A stretch of DNA of 37,274 nucleotides from Dehalococcoidia bacterium (GCA_009779255.1 WREQ01000012.1:1-37274); one strand, 5' to 3'. Positions 6,352 through 15,377 are shown, numbered from the stretch's first letter. Translations and numbers: made by a program. The notes: generated from the letters alone by a model not told the origin.

Positions 6352-7595
6352 ATCAGCTCCCCGCTTATTATTTCCGCCAGCATTCCGTCTTTATACGGTT
6401 TTGCAAGGTTTGCCATGGTAACAAGATTTTCCAGGCCGCGCTCGCTGCGAGTATATACCCGTATGTAGTTCGGTGTATAGCCGGTCCATACGCCGTCCGC
6501 CGACTGCTCCCACAGCACTTCCGCCGCACTTCCCGCAAACTGCATCAGGAACGCGGCAACGCTTTCCTTCGCCAGCGCCAGCATAGCCTGTGCGCGCTTT
6601 TTCTTCACCGGCGATGAAACCTGGGCGGGCATATCCGCCGCTTCCGTGCCCGGCCGCGGCGAAAAAGGAAACACGTGAATACGGGCGAACCGCATGCGAC
6701 GGCAAAAATCAAGACTCTCGGCGAACTCGGCATCGCTCTCGCCCGGGAAGCCTACGATGATGTCGGTGGTTATCGAAACATCTGGCAATGCTTCCCAAAT
6801 GACCTCCAACACCCTGCGGTACGCATCCGGCGTATACCCCCGTTTCATGCGCTCCAGCACGCCGGCACTGCCGCTCTGCAGGGAGATGTGAAAATGCCGA
6901 CACAAGCGCGAATCCTGCCACAACATGAGCAATTCATCCGTAATTTCAAAAGGTTGGAGCGAAGACACACGCAGGCGCTCGACTGCGGTTTCATGCAGTA
7001 CGCGCTCCAGCAGCCCCACGATACCGAGGCCTCCGGAGTTATAGGCACCAACCTCTGTGCCAGTCAAAACCATTTCTCTGAATCCTTCGTTGACCCTGGC
7101 GGTAATTTCGGCGATGACATCGTCAGCCGGCAAGCTTTTTTCACCGTCGCGCACCAGCGGCACAATGCAATAAGCGCAGCGGCGGCGGCACCCATCCTGA
7201 ATTTTGATGAAAGCGCGGGTACGCGGCAAAGTTTCCAAGCCGGAGACATCCCCCGCACCCATTCTACGACGCACCATACCAGCAATCTGCGCCTTGTCAG
7301 CATTCGAGACGACAATATCCGCACCAGCCATATGCAGCGCTTCCCTGTCGCGCTCTGCATAGCAGCCAGTGGCGATGACGAGAGCGGCGGGATTAAGGCG
7401 TCTGGCAGCGCGCATAAACTGACGGCTTTTGCGGTCGGCGATGTGAGTCACAGTGCAGGAGTTGAGGATGTAAACATTCGCGGCATTGCAAGGGTCAACA
7501 AGAGTGAACCCAGCCGCCACCAGTTCACGCGCCAACGATTCTGACTCGGCTTGGTTAAGTTTGCAACCTAAGGTTTCGACAGCAACTTTCAACAT
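6348..7595 (-). CDS. mtaB: tRNA (N6-threonylcarbamoyladenosine-37) methylthiotransferase
   Basis: The protein is 415 residues. The UPF0004 domain carries the three cluster cysteines in TLGCKLNQAES (Cys11), NSCTVT (Cys47) and ATGCYAE (Cys78). The radical SAM motif CxxxCxxC is at Cys136, Cys140 and Cys143 (GCRRRCAYC), and a TRAM-like segment lies at the C-terminus. GCKLNQAES and SCTVTHIADRKSR are typical of the MtaB branch, which converts t6A37 to ms2t6A37 in ANN-decoding tRNAs, rather than MiaB or RimO. No clear ribosome binding site precedes the ATG. It lies 37 bp downstream of hicA on the same strand, so it may be transcribed from the hicBA promoter. Confidence 0.9.
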   Translation of the reverse strand: MLKVAVETLGCKLNQAESESLARELVAAGFTLVDPCNAANVYILNSCTVTHIADRKSRQFMRAARRLNPAALVIATGCYAERDREALHMAGADIVVSNADKAQIAGMVRRRMGAGDVSGLETLPRTRAFIKIQDGCRRRCAYCIVPLVRDGEKSLPADDVIAEITARVNEGFREMVLTGTEVGAYNSGGLGIVGLLERVLHETAVERLRVSSLQPFEITDELLMLWQDSRLCRHFHISLQSGSAGVLERMKRGYTPDAYRRVLEVIWEALPDVSITTDIIVGFPGESDAEFAESLDFCRRMRFARIHVFPFSPRPGTEAADMPAQVSSPVKKKRAQAMLALAKESVAAFLMQFAGSAAEVLWEQSADGVWTGYTPNYIRVYTRSERGLENLVTMANLAKPYKDGMLAEIISGELI

Positions 7596-7632
7596 ACGCG
7601 GGACACCGGTGAAACGACAGAGGAGAAATACA

Positions 7633-7824
7633 TCACTGAAATTTCTGGATCAGTCCCGCCTGCTTACACAATTCATTGGCGGTAATCCTGTCCAGTGTAG
7701 GATGGCGTTTAACGGGGATTGTTTTAATCCCGTTGCTGTAAATGTAATGCTTGTCACCTTCTCTCAATAACCAAAAACCATGCGCTTCCAAATATTTTAC
7801 CAAGTCACGACGCTTTACTGACAA
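7633..7824 (-). CDS. hicA: HicA-family mRNA interferase toxin
   Basis: The protein is 63 residues, the normal size for HicA/YcfA. It has the small double-stranded-RNA-binding-like fold order: helix (RDLVKYLEAHGF), strand with the catalytic histidine (LLREGDKHYIYS, His26), strand (TIPVKRHP), then helix (ITANELCKQAGL). The usual SHH is replaced by DKH, keeping one His. HicA cleaves mRNA and is held inactive by HicB. It begins 1 bp after the hicB stop codon and is therefore coupled to it. The order hicB-hicA is the reverse of many loci. Confidence 0.85.
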   Translation of the reverse strand: MSVKRRDLVKYLEAHGFWLLREGDKHYIYSNGIKTIPVKRHPTLDRITANELCKQAGLIQKFQ

Positions 7825-7825
7825 G

Positions 7826-8044
7826 TTATACCTCTACCAGCACCTGCTCCAGCAAACCACCACCGGCAGGAACGTCAAGCCCCTGCTCTTTATAGGCCAT
7901 AAGCATCTCATGCAAGGCATCTTTCAGCATCTCGCGGCATTCTTCGATAGTTTTGCCCTCGCTGATGACCTCCGGCCACTCAACGAGTTGTCCCATGTAA
8001 CCCGAAACCATTTTCTGGTATTTGGCCGTATAGCTCTTTACCAA
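7826..8044 (-). CDS. hicB: HicB-like antitoxin
   Basis: The protein is 72 residues with the partial RNase H-like HicB fold: an N-terminal strand (SYTAKYQKM), a second strand (GYMGQLVEWPEVISEG), then helix TIEECREMLKDALHEMLMAY. The start is TTG with a GGGG-containing purine stretch six bases upstream. There is no obvious C-terminal helix-turn-helix or ribbon-helix-helix, so this is the short form. DNA binding may be weak or depend on the toxin. It is the first gene of hicB-hicA-mtaB-cbiX-like. Confidence 0.85.
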   Translation of the reverse strand: MVKSYTAKYQKMVSGYMGQLVEWPEVISEGKTIEECREMLKDALHEMLMAYKEQGLDVPAGGGLLEQVLVEV

Positions 8045-8070
8045 CTCTTGCCCCTTCGCACCATATGCCC

Positions 8071-8099
8071 ATTATAGCAAGTCCACGCCCGCATACCAA
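8071..8099 (-). promoter_or_regulatory. Promoter of the hicBA-mtaB operon
   Basis: On the minus strand, TTGGTA (8094-8099) and a perfect TATAAT (8071-8076) are 17 bp apart, about 27 bp before the hicB TTG start. Confidence 0.65.
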
Positions 8100-8106
8100 A
8101 AAACTC

Positions 8107-8136
8107 TTGCGGCGAAACGCACCTTCATGCTAAAGT
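8107..8136 (+). promoter_or_regulatory. Candidate fabF promoter
   Basis: TTGCGG (8107-8112) and TAAAGT (8131-8136) are 18 bp apart, 42 bp before the fabF start. It lies back to back with the hicBA promoter. Confidence 0.45.
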
Positions 8137-8178
8137 AGCTCCCATAACGTCGTTTGCAATCTCTACGGAGTATCTATA

Positions 8179-9438
8179 TTGACAGATGCCCCTCGCAAGG
8201 TAGTCATTACAGGCATGGGAATGCTCACGCCAGTCGGTTCAGGCACCGCAGCCACCTGGCAGGGACTGATTTCAGGAGCATCCGGCATCGCGCCGATCGC
8301 ACTTTTCGACGCGTCAACGCAGAAAGTCCGCATCGCCGGAGAGGTAAAAAACTTTGACCCCGTCCAATACATGAGCCACCGTGAGGCCGACCGCATGGAC
8401 CGCTTCGCTCAGCTAGCGGTATCCGCCGCGAAACAAGCGTTGGAGCAATCCGGACTTGAGATTAACGCCGCCAACGCCGGAGGCATCGGCGCAATTATCG
8501 GTAGCGGCGTGGGAGGAATAGGCACGCTCTTTGAGCAGTCTAGGATATTGATTGAGAAAGGCTCCGGTCGCGTAAGCCCCTTCACCGTGCCTATGATGAC
8601 GCCCGACATGGCCGCTGCGCAGGTTTCCATGATGTTCGGACTCAAGGGACCCTGTTTCGGCACCACCTCCGCCTGCGCTTCCGGCTCTGATGCCATCGGC
8701 ATCGCCTTCGGAATGATTCGACACGGAGACGCGGCAGCCATGCTGGCCGGTGGAACCGAGGCCGCCGTAACCCCCCTAGGCATCGCGGCCTTCACCGCGC
8801 TCAAGGCGCTTTCCACCCGCAACGATGACCCACGGGGCGCATCCCGCCCATTTGATACCGAACGAGACGGCTTCGTACTCAGCGAGGGCGCTGCCGTGCT
8901 GGTATTGGAAAGCAAAGAACATGCCCTATCACGCGGGGCTGAAATAATGGCGGAAATCGTTTCCTACGGCGCCAGCGCTGACGCATGTCACATCACCCAA
9001 CCACCTAAGAACGGCGAAGGAGCCGCCCGCGCCATGAAACTGGCGCTTAACCACGCAGGGCTTGCCCCCAGGCAAATCGGCTATATCAATGCCCACGGCA
9101 CATCCACCCCACTCAACGACAAAGCAGAAACCGCCGCTATAAAGAGTGTGTTCGGCAATAGCGCATACAGAATTCCCGTCAGCTCGACCAAATCCATGAC
9201 CGGTCATCTGCTGGGAGCGGCCGGTGCGCTGGAAGCTGCTGTTTGTGCGTTGGTTATCAAAGAAGGCATCATTCCGCCCACCGTCAATCTGACATCCCCA
9301 GACCCGGACTGCGACTTGGACTATGTGCCGCTCCGCGCGCGCCGGACACGCGTTGATTTCGCCTTGTCCAACTCTTTCGGCTTCGGCGGGCACAACTCTA
9401 CGCTGGTTATAGGCCGCTACAGCGAGGCCACCGCGTGA
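8179..9438 (+). CDS. fabF: 3-oxoacyl-[acyl-carrier-protein] synthase II
   Basis: The protein is 419 residues, full length for KASII, which elongates acyl-ACP with malonyl-ACP in the cytoplasm. The catalytic triad is visible: Cys166 in TTSACASGSD, His306 in NAHGTSTPLND and His343 in KSMTGHLLGAAG. The Gly-rich C-terminal NSFGFGGHN is also present. The start is a TTG at 8179, with GGAG eight bases upstream and the usual RKVVITGMGM following at once; no ATG fits. The stop overlaps the GTG of recJ (GTGA), so the two are translationally coupled. No other fatty acid genes are adjacent, although plsY follows recJ. Confidence 0.95.
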   Translation: MTDAPRKVVITGMGMLTPVGSGTAATWQGLISGASGIAPIALFDASTQKVRIAGEVKNFDPVQYMSHREADRMDRFAQLAVSAAKQALEQSGLEINAANAGGIGAIIGSGVGGIGTLFEQSRILIEKGSGRVSPFTVPMMTPDMAAAQVSMMFGLKGPCFGTTSACASGSDAIGIAFGMIRHGDAAAMLAGGTEAAVTPLGIAAFTALKALSTRNDDPRGASRPFDTERDGFVLSEGAAVLVLESKEHALSRGAEIMAEIVSYGASADACHITQPPKNGEGAARAMKLALNHAGLAPRQIGYINAHGTSTPLNDKAETAAIKSVFGNSAYRIPVSSTKSMTGHLLGAAGALEAAVCALVIKEGIIPPTVNLTSPDPDCDLDYVPLRARRTRVDFALSNSFGFGGHNSTLVIGRYSEATA

Positions 9439-11135
9439 GCAGTCGATGGCGCATACTGCCGCGCCTGCCGACGGAGCACCCATTGAATGCCAATGACTAT
9501 CCGCCGCTATTGAAACAGGCACTCTACAACAGAGGCATCGCCGACACCGATGATGCTGAGTTGTTTTTCAGCGCTGACCACCGGTTGTCGCACGATCCAT
9601 GGCTCATGCCTGACATTGAAAAGGCCGTCCAGCGCATCCAGCAGGGACTGCTACGTGGAGAAAAAATTGCCGTTTACGGGGATTTTGATGTCGACGGCAT
9701 ATGCGCCACCGCTCTGATGGCACAAGGACTGAGGATGCTCGGCGCCGATGTAGTGTCCTATATCCCGCACCGCCTACAGGAAGGCCACGGGCTGAACTCA
9801 CACGCGCTGGCTGAACTGCACGCCCGCGGAGTAAGTCTGGTCATCACCGCTGACTGCGGCATCTCCGGCACAGCGCAATCACGGGGAATGCACAGTTCGC
9901 GCCTGCCGCCGCTGGATATGGTGATTACCGACCACCATTTACCGCCCACTGATGGGCTGCCGCCAGCGGTTGCTATAGTTGACCCCAAACGCACGGATTC
10001 GCGCTATCCGTTATCCGAACTGGCCGGGGTGGGAGTAGCTTTCAAGCTACTGCAGGCGTTACTGGGCGGGCTGGGACGCGAGGATGAAGCCGGACAGTTC
10101 CTCGATCTGGTGGCACTTGGCACTGTCGCCGACCTGATGCCGCTGACGGGCGAGAACCGCTTCTTGGTAACAGCCGGATTGGAGCATCTCAGAAACTCCC
10201 ACCGCCCCGGCATCCGTGAACTGGCGGCGCAAGCCGGACTCAAACTGGAAAAACTCGACGCACAGGATATCTCCTTCGCTCTGGCACCGCGGCTCAACGC
10301 CGCCGGCAGGCTGGAGCATGCCATATCGGCTTACAATCTGCTGATGACCAACGACGACACAGAAGCGATGGAACTGGCAGCCAAACTCTGCGAGCAGAAT
10401 ATCCAGCGGCAACGCCTCACCAGCGACGCCATGAAACAGGCCGGGGAGCAGCTGACATTGCACGGCGTAACGCCGGTGCTGATGGTAAAACACCCCGACT
10501 TCGCCGGCGGCATCCTGGGACTGATAGCCGGCAGGTTATGCGACGAATACTACCATCCCGCCATCGCCATGCAAACCGGCGGTGAAACAGTTATCGGCAG
10601 CTGCCGCAGCATTCCTGAATTCAATATCACCGCAGCCATATCGCAATGCGCCGGCCTGCTAACACGTTTCGGAGGTCACGCCCAGGCTGCTGGCTTCTCC
10701 ATGCCGGCAGCCAACCTTGGGCAGTTCGAAAAACACCTGAATGAAATTGCCGCGAAACAACTGGAGGGGCTTGACCTGCGCCCGCAGATTGAAATCGATA
10801 CCGAAACACGCCTGGGCGAGCTGGGCGCCGGCATCCATGCCCTGATACAAAAACTTGCCCCTTTTGGCGCCGGCAACGCGGCACCAGTGTTTCTCAGTCG
10901 GGAAGTGTTCATCGCCGACTACCGCACCATGGGAGCCACCGGCAATCACCTGCGCTTCAAGTTCAGGCAGGGTGCCGCTTTATGGGACGCCGTGGCCTTC
11001 GGCATGGGCGAACGCGACGTGAACGTGCAAGTGCCGCTTGATATTGTATATAATCTGGAAATGGATGAATGGAACGGCGAAAATCGCCTTCGGCTTAACC
11101 TGCTGGACTTTGCAAACACAGGCACAAATATCTGA
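9435..11135 (+). CDS. recJ: Single-stranded-DNA-specific exonuclease RecJ
   Basis: The protein is 566 residues, close to the usual bacterial length. The DHH phosphoesterase motifs are all present: GDFDVDGI (motif I), TADCGIS, ITDHH (motif III) and AGVGVAFKL. The DHHA1 domain carries GGHAQAAGFS, and a C-terminal OB-like domain follows. It degrades single-stranded DNA 5' to 3' with Mn or Mg in mismatch repair and recombination. The GTG start overlaps the fabF stop by four bases. The plsY gene follows 16 bp downstream, making a fabF-recJ-plsY unit. Confidence 0.95.
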   Translation: MSSRWRILPRLPTEHPLNANDYPPLLKQALYNRGIADTDDAELFFSADHRLSHDPWLMPDIEKAVQRIQQGLLRGEKIAVYGDFDVDGICATALMAQGLRMLGADVVSYIPHRLQEGHGLNSHALAELHARGVSLVITADCGISGTAQSRGMHSSRLPPLDMVITDHHLPPTDGLPPAVAIVDPKRTDSRYPLSELAGVGVAFKLLQALLGGLGREDEAGQFLDLVALGTVADLMPLTGENRFLVTAGLEHLRNSHRPGIRELAAQAGLKLEKLDAQDISFALAPRLNAAGRLEHAISAYNLLMTNDDTEAMELAAKLCEQNIQRQRLTSDAMKQAGEQLTLHGVTPVLMVKHPDFAGGILGLIAGRLCDEYYHPAIAMQTGGETVIGSCRSIPEFNITAAISQCAGLLTRFGGHAQAAGFSMPAANLGQFEKHLNEIAAKQLEGLDLRPQIEIDTETRLGELGAGIHALIQKLAPFGAGNAAPVFLSREVFIADYRTMGATGNHLRFKFRQGAALWDAVAFGMGERDVNVQVPLDIVYNLEMDEWNGENRLRLNLLDFANTGTNI

Positions 11136-11151
11136 ATCAAGGAGACCTTTG

Positions 11152-11796
11152 ATGAGTCAACCTCTGGCTATAATACTGGCAATCACAGCCGCCTATCTGC
11201 TAGGGTCAATCCCCAGCGCCTATCTCGTCGGGAGATTACGCAAAGGCGTTGACATCCGCACCGTCGGCAGCCGCAACATGGGCGCCATGAACAGTTTCTA
11301 TAATATCGGTTTCTTTTACGGCGTTATCGTGCTGGTGATGGACATCGGCAAGGGTTACGCCGCCGTAGCCGTCGGACAGTGGTTGGGGCAGCAGGCGAAC
11401 TTGTCATGGTGGATGTATCTGGCGATGGCCTGCGGCTTCATCGCCGTACTGGGACACAACCTGCCAGTATGGCTGAAGTTCAAAGGGGGCAAGGGTGGCG
11501 CCACCGCCATCGGCGCGGCGCTCTTTTTCATACCATGGGGTTGGGTTGTGGGATTGACCATATTCGCGATTCTGCTAATCATTACCCGTGTGCCCACTAT
11601 CAGTTACGGCTTGGCCATGACCAGCTTCCCGCTCGTCTCATGGCTGATTTACCACAACGGGCGCTTCGTAATCTACACGGCGCTGATTGTGCTGGTGCCG
11701 CTTTTCAGCTACATTCCACGACTGCTGGAGATGCGGCGTAAGGGCGGCAGCTGGCGGCATGTCTTCAGGCGCAAAAGCATCAAGGACAGGTTCTAG
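11152..11796 (+). CDS. plsY: Glycerol-3-phosphate acyltransferase (acyl-phosphate dependent)
   Basis: The protein is 214 residues with about five to six transmembrane helices. It transfers acyl from acyl-phosphate to glycerol-3-phosphate at the inner membrane. The three family motifs are present: GSIPSAYLVGRL, SRNMGAMN, and GHNLPVWLKFKGGKG followed by GATAIG. The start at 11152 is supported by AAGGAGACC upstream, and the length fits. The ORF is open further upstream only by overlap with recJ. It is the last gene of the fabF-recJ-plsY unit and is followed by a strong palindromic terminator. Confidence 0.93.
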   Translation: MSQPLAIILAITAAYLLGSIPSAYLVGRLRKGVDIRTVGSRNMGAMNSFYNIGFFYGVIVLVMDIGKGYAAVAVGQWLGQQANLSWWMYLAMACGFIAVLGHNLPVWLKFKGGKGGATAIGAALFFIPWGWVVGLTIFAILLIITRVPTISYGLAMTSFPLVSWLIYHNGRFVIYTALIVLVPLFSYIPRLLEMRRKGGSWRHVFRRKSIKDRF

Positions 11797-11844
11797 CGGA
11801 CAGCTGTCAGTCTCATTTTTGGGTAACAAAAGTTGGGTGGAAAT

Positions 11845-11872
11845 AAAAATGGAGCGCTAGCGCTCCATTTTT
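11845..11872. terminator. Bidirectional terminator between plsY and ppa
   Basis: This is a perfect 28-bp palindrome with 14-bp arms centred between 11858 and 11859. An A run leads into TGGAGCGCTAGCGCTCCA and a T run follows, so it serves both the plus-strand plsY and the minus-strand ppa. Confidence 0.9.
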
Positions 11873-11888
11873 AGCATAATCTTCCTGC

Positions 11889-12392
11889 CTAAACCACTCC
11901 TCGGAAGCGCTCCTGAGCGTCCTTGATCTCCGCCAGCGCCGCGTCCAATCCCTCCCAGCCCTCGACGCCAGTCTTTTTCTGCTCAAGATCTTTGTACACT
12001 TTGAAGAAATGCTCAATTTCCTTCAAGAGGTGCGGCGGTACGTCATCCAATGTCCGGATATGACTCCACAGAGGGTCGCCAGGCGGCACGCACAGAATCT
12101 TGGCATCCGGTCCATACTCGTCATGCATACGGAACAGCCCCACAGGGCGCGCCTCTATCAGACAGCCGGGGAAAGTCGGCTCCCACACCAGCACCAGCGC
12201 ATCCAGCGGGTCACCATCTTTGGCCAACGTATCGATGATGAAGCCGTAATCGGACGGGTAATGCATGGCGGAAAACAGCATTCGGTCAAACTTGATGAGC
12301 CGTTTGGCGGGATCCCATTCATACTTGTTGCGCGAACCCTTCGGTATTTCGACCAGCACGTTGACGGTAGGTACATTTTTGATTTCAGACAT
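11889..12392 (-). CDS. ppa: Inorganic pyrophosphatase (family I)
   Basis: The protein is about 167 residues from the ATG at 12392; an ATG four codons upstream is also possible, but GGAGAG just before 12392 favours the inner one. It hydrolyses pyrophosphate to phosphate with Mg. Key family segments are EIPKGSRNKYEWD, YPSDYGFI, and the metal-binding DGDPLDALVL signature, followed by DEYGPDAKI. It lies about 45 bp downstream of the helicase gene on the same strand and ends just before the shared terminator. Confidence 0.93.
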   Translation of the reverse strand: MSEIKNVPTVNVLVEIPKGSRNKYEWDPAKRLIKFDRMLFSAMHYPSDYGFIIDTLAKDGDPLDALVLVWEPTFPGCLIEARPVGLFRMHDEYGPDAKILCVPPGDPLWSHIRTLDDVPPHLLKEIEHFFKVYKDLEQKKTGVEGWEGLDAALAEIKDAQERFRGVV

Positions 12393-12437
12393 TTTACTCT
12401 CCATGAAATATTATACTGCATCTTAAAAATGCGGAGG

Positions 12438-14732
12438 TCAACGATTCCTTCCCAGCAACCCCTCCAGCAACAGGCGCGTCGCCCGCTTATCCAACGGCTT
12501 GTTGTTATTGCCACACTTGGGCGACTGGATACATGAAGGGCAGCCGTCCCGGCACCGGCATCCGGCAATTGTCGCCAGCGCAGTTCGCCACAATTCGCGA
12601 ATGATTTCATAACCTTTCTCGGCAATACCCACCCCACCCTGATGTCCGTCGTAAATGAATATCTGAGGCTTGCTGGTGTCTGGATGCAAGGGCGTGGAAA
12701 GTCCGCCGATGTCATTGCGATCGCACATAGCAAACAGCGGCAGCATACCGATAGCGGCATGCTCCGCCCCGTGCAGTCCGCCCGTAAAATCAAGCCTCTT
12801 GTCAGCGATTTTTTTGGTCGTGTTCAGCGGTATGTCAAACCACAGCGCCACCGTGCGGAAACGGCGGATGGGCAAATCCAGCGTCACCTCCCCCAGCACC
12901 TCCTCTGTAAACTGCGCCTTCATGCGGTAACTCACCACCTCCACACTTACCTCCACCTCGCCGAGGAAGACCATTACGCTGCCGGCGTCTTTTTTGGCAT
13001 GCGTTCCGATAATGCGCACATCGGTAAGCTCTCTGGCCACGGTATACCAGGCCGCCGGCGCCACCTCCGCCTTAATGGTCTTAGCCGCAAGGTCAAACTC
13101 CGTTACTGTATAGCTTTCACCCTGATGCAAATAGACAGCCCCAAGGTGCGCCTGGCTAAAGGCGTGTCCGGCGTCAAGATTTTCCAGCAGCCTGCCGCTT
13201 CCGGCGTCGTGAAGCGTGAAATTGTCACCTGACACCGAGCGCACATCCACATCGCCGGCGGGATAGGAAATAGACGGCGACAGATAGTACTTGCCTTGCT
13301 TCTCACGCATCAGCTCCTCACCCGCCAGCCCATCAAGCTCATCCTTCAGCGTATCCCCGAAAAACTGCCGGTCTCCAGGCGCGAGTGCAAGTTCCCAAGC
13401 GGCGCACAGCAGATGTCCGCGCAGTATGTGGTGATTAGCGGGGTTGACCAGCGCGTTTTCAAAACCACTGCCGAAAATGAAATCTGGATTGCGCATCAGG
13501 TACTGGTCAAGCGGATTGTCCAGCCCGATAAGAAAGGAAAGCGAACGCCCCTCGCGTCTGCCGCTGCGGCCCGCCTGCTGCCAGGTGGACGCGATGGTGC
13601 CGGGATAGCCAGTCAGCACGCTGGCGTCCAGTCCGCCGATGTCCACGCCCAGTTCCAACGCGTTGGTGGCGACGACGCCGATCAAATGTCCAGCCTCCAG
13701 TTCCTGCTCCAGCCGGCGCCGCTCCGCTGGCAAATAGCCTGCGCGGTATGTTTTAACACGTTTCACATACTCCGGTTTGAGTTCCGCCAGCCGGTCACGG
13801 GTATAATTGGCCAGTAGCTCCGCCAACCGGCGCGTCCGCGCAAAGCATATCGAGCGTATCCCTTCGGAGACCAACAGGGCAAGCAGATTTGACGCCTCGC
13901 TGTTGGCGCTCCGGCGTGTTCCCTTTACCTTGTCGACAACCGGCGGGTTCCACAAAACGAAGTCTCTGCCCCCCCTGGGCGAACCATCATCGGTAATAAC
14001 CGCGAACGGAAGCCCTATCAGATTACACGCATGCTCCTCAGGATTTTCAATCGTCGCCGATGCCAGGATAAACTGCGGCACCGTACCATATACCGCGCAC
14101 AACCGCCGTAGCCGCCGCAAAATGAGCGCCACATGCGAGCCGAACACGCCTCGGTAGGCGTGCGCTTCGTCAACAACGATATAGCGCAGATGCTTCCACA
14201 AACGCGCCCATTGCCTGTGATTGGGCAGGATGGAAACATGCAACATGTCTGGGTTTGTGATGATCAGGCGCGCCTTATTGCGGATAGCGGCACGCGCCTC
14301 CCGCGGGGTGTCGCCGTCAAAGGTGTCGAACTCGTCCGGAGCGAGAATGTCCGGCGAGAAGAAATGCCTGATCTTGCCGATCTGGTTCTGCGCCAGCGCC
14401 TTGGTGGGAAAAAGATAAAGCGCGCAGGCATGGGGATCGTCTGTCATGGCCTGCATCACCGGCAGGTTGTAACACATGCTCTTGCCTGAAGCGGCTGAAG
14501 TGGCCACAATCACGTTGCCGCCCGCGCGGGTACGGTTTACGGCCTCGGTCTGGTGGGCGTAGAGGCCACCCAGTCGGTGCCGTTTCAGCGCCGCCTCAAT
14601 TTTTGCGTCCAGCGGCACATCCAGCACCCCGTACTTTGCCGCCCGCGGCGGGATGTCCCGGCAGTGAACAATTTGTCGGTCGTAGAAAGTTTGCGATTTG
14701 AGTTTTTTGAGAAAACTGGCGGGGTTGAACAT
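12438..14732 (-). CDS. MrfA-like DEAD/DEAH-box helicase with DUF1998 zinc domain
   Basis: The protein is 764 residues. RecA1 carries the Q-type motif AHQTEAV, Walker A SAASGKS (residues 79-85), DEAH (188-191) and SATIENP. RecA2 carries FARTRR, VVATNALELGVDIG and QQAGRSGR. The C-terminal DUF1998 region ends in a four-cysteine cluster CRCRDGCPSCIQSPKCG, as in MrfA/YprA helicases involved in repair of mitomycin-type DNA damage. The minus-strand TATAAT at 14742-14747 lies only ten bases before the ATG and there is no ribosome binding site, so the mRNA may be leaderless. It probably forms a unit with ppa. Confidence 0.92.
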   Translation of the reverse strand: MFNPASFLKKLKSQTFYDRQIVHCRDIPPRAAKYGVLDVPLDAKIEAALKRHRLGGLYAHQTEAVNRTRAGGNVIVATSAASGKSMCYNLPVMQAMTDDPHACALYLFPTKALAQNQIGKIRHFFSPDILAPDEFDTFDGDTPREARAAIRNKARLIITNPDMLHVSILPNHRQWARLWKHLRYIVVDEAHAYRGVFGSHVALILRRLRRLCAVYGTVPQFILASATIENPEEHACNLIGLPFAVITDDGSPRGGRDFVLWNPPVVDKVKGTRRSANSEASNLLALLVSEGIRSICFARTRRLAELLANYTRDRLAELKPEYVKRVKTYRAGYLPAERRRLEQELEAGHLIGVVATNALELGVDIGGLDASVLTGYPGTIASTWQQAGRSGRREGRSLSFLIGLDNPLDQYLMRNPDFIFGSGFENALVNPANHHILRGHLLCAAWELALAPGDRQFFGDTLKDELDGLAGEELMREKQGKYYLSPSISYPAGDVDVRSVSGDNFTLHDAGSGRLLENLDAGHAFSQAHLGAVYLHQGESYTVTEFDLAAKTIKAEVAPAAWYTVARELTDVRIIGTHAKKDAGSVMVFLGEVEVSVEVVSYRMKAQFTEEVLGEVTLDLPIRRFRTVALWFDIPLNTTKKIADKRLDFTGGLHGAEHAAIGMLPLFAMCDRNDIGGLSTPLHPDTSKPQIFIYDGHQGGVGIAEKGYEIIRELWRTALATIAGCRCRDGCPSCIQSPKCGNNNKPLDKRATRLLLEGLLGRNR

Positions 14733-14883
14733 GATGGCTGGATTATAGCATTATGGTTATCAGTTTTCAGTTATGGGTGTTAGATGATGGGTTTTGGGTT
14801 TAAGCCCCATTGAAAAGGTGAACTCATGGGGATTTTCCCAAACAGCTCCCCAGACGGAGAAAATCCCTCTACTTGCCCGCGGC

Positions 14884-14936
14884 AAGGTCTCCTTTTTGCC
14901 AAAGAGATAAGTGTTCGTGGCAAGTCAGCAGTGACT
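14884..14936 (+). repeat. Dispersed repeat family 2, copy 1, plus REP-like sequence
   Basis: AAGGTCTCCTTTTTGCCAAA and the next ~30 bases match the copy at 16941-16993 with scattered substitutions (shared AAGTGTTCG and GGCAAG). Just downstream, 14948-14990 contains GTCATTCCGG...CCGGTATCCAGGG, a REP-like inverted pair also hinted at 29780-29811. The whole gap 14733-15003 otherwise holds no gene. Confidence 0.6.
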
Positions 14937-15003
14937 CTGTCTTTATTGTCATTCCGGTACGCCTAGGCGGACACCGGTATCCAGGGCAAATAGTGGTAAA
15001 AAA

Positions 15004-15294
15004 TTAGAGCGGAATTATCTCCAACTCGTAGTTGAGAAACTCGGCGTCAAACCTGCCGGATTCCACAAAGTTGACCGCTTTTGAAAGCACCTCGTTTGTG
15101 AACTGCTGGTCATTGGAGACAATACACACACCAATAGTAGCCAGCTGCCACAAATCGCCCTCGCCCACTTCTGCAGCGGAAACGTTGAATTTGTTGCGCA
15201 ACTGTGCTGTGATAGAGCGCAGCACCATGCGTTTGCCTTTGAGGTCCATGTTCTCAGGCAAGCGCATGTGAATCTTCAAAACGCCGACGTTCAT
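15004..15294 (-). CDS. DUF503 family protein (YlxP-like)
   Basis: The protein is 96 residues, matching the family length. The pattern is typical of DUF503: an N-terminal strand VGVLKIHMRLPENMDLKGKR, VLRSITAQLRNKFNVSAAEV, DLWQLATIGVCIVSND, and a C-terminal acidic strand YELEIIPL. The family has a ferredoxin-like fold; in Firmicutes ylxP lies near rbfA, but the function is unclear. Here it stands alone, 83 bp after the HAAS-like gene on the same strand. A minus-strand TTGGAC...TACATA about 45 bp upstream could be its promoter. Confidence 0.85.
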   Translation of the reverse strand: MNVGVLKIHMRLPENMDLKGKRMVLRSITAQLRNKFNVSAAEVGEGDLWQLATIGVCIVSNDQQFTNEVLSKAVNFVESGRFDAEFLNYELEIIPL

Positions 15295-15377
15295 ATGTGA
15301 CTCTGTCCAAACTACATTATGTAAGATTGTAACAGATTGACGTCCAATTCTCCATGAAACACGAGGAACTGTTTTCG

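Noticed and set aside
6675-7544. 289-codon plus-strand open frame
   Set aside because: It is the antisense of mtaB, which has all six cluster cysteines.
8929-9522. 197-codon minus-strand frame
   Set aside because: It is the antisense of fabF and the start of recJ; no domain and no start signal.
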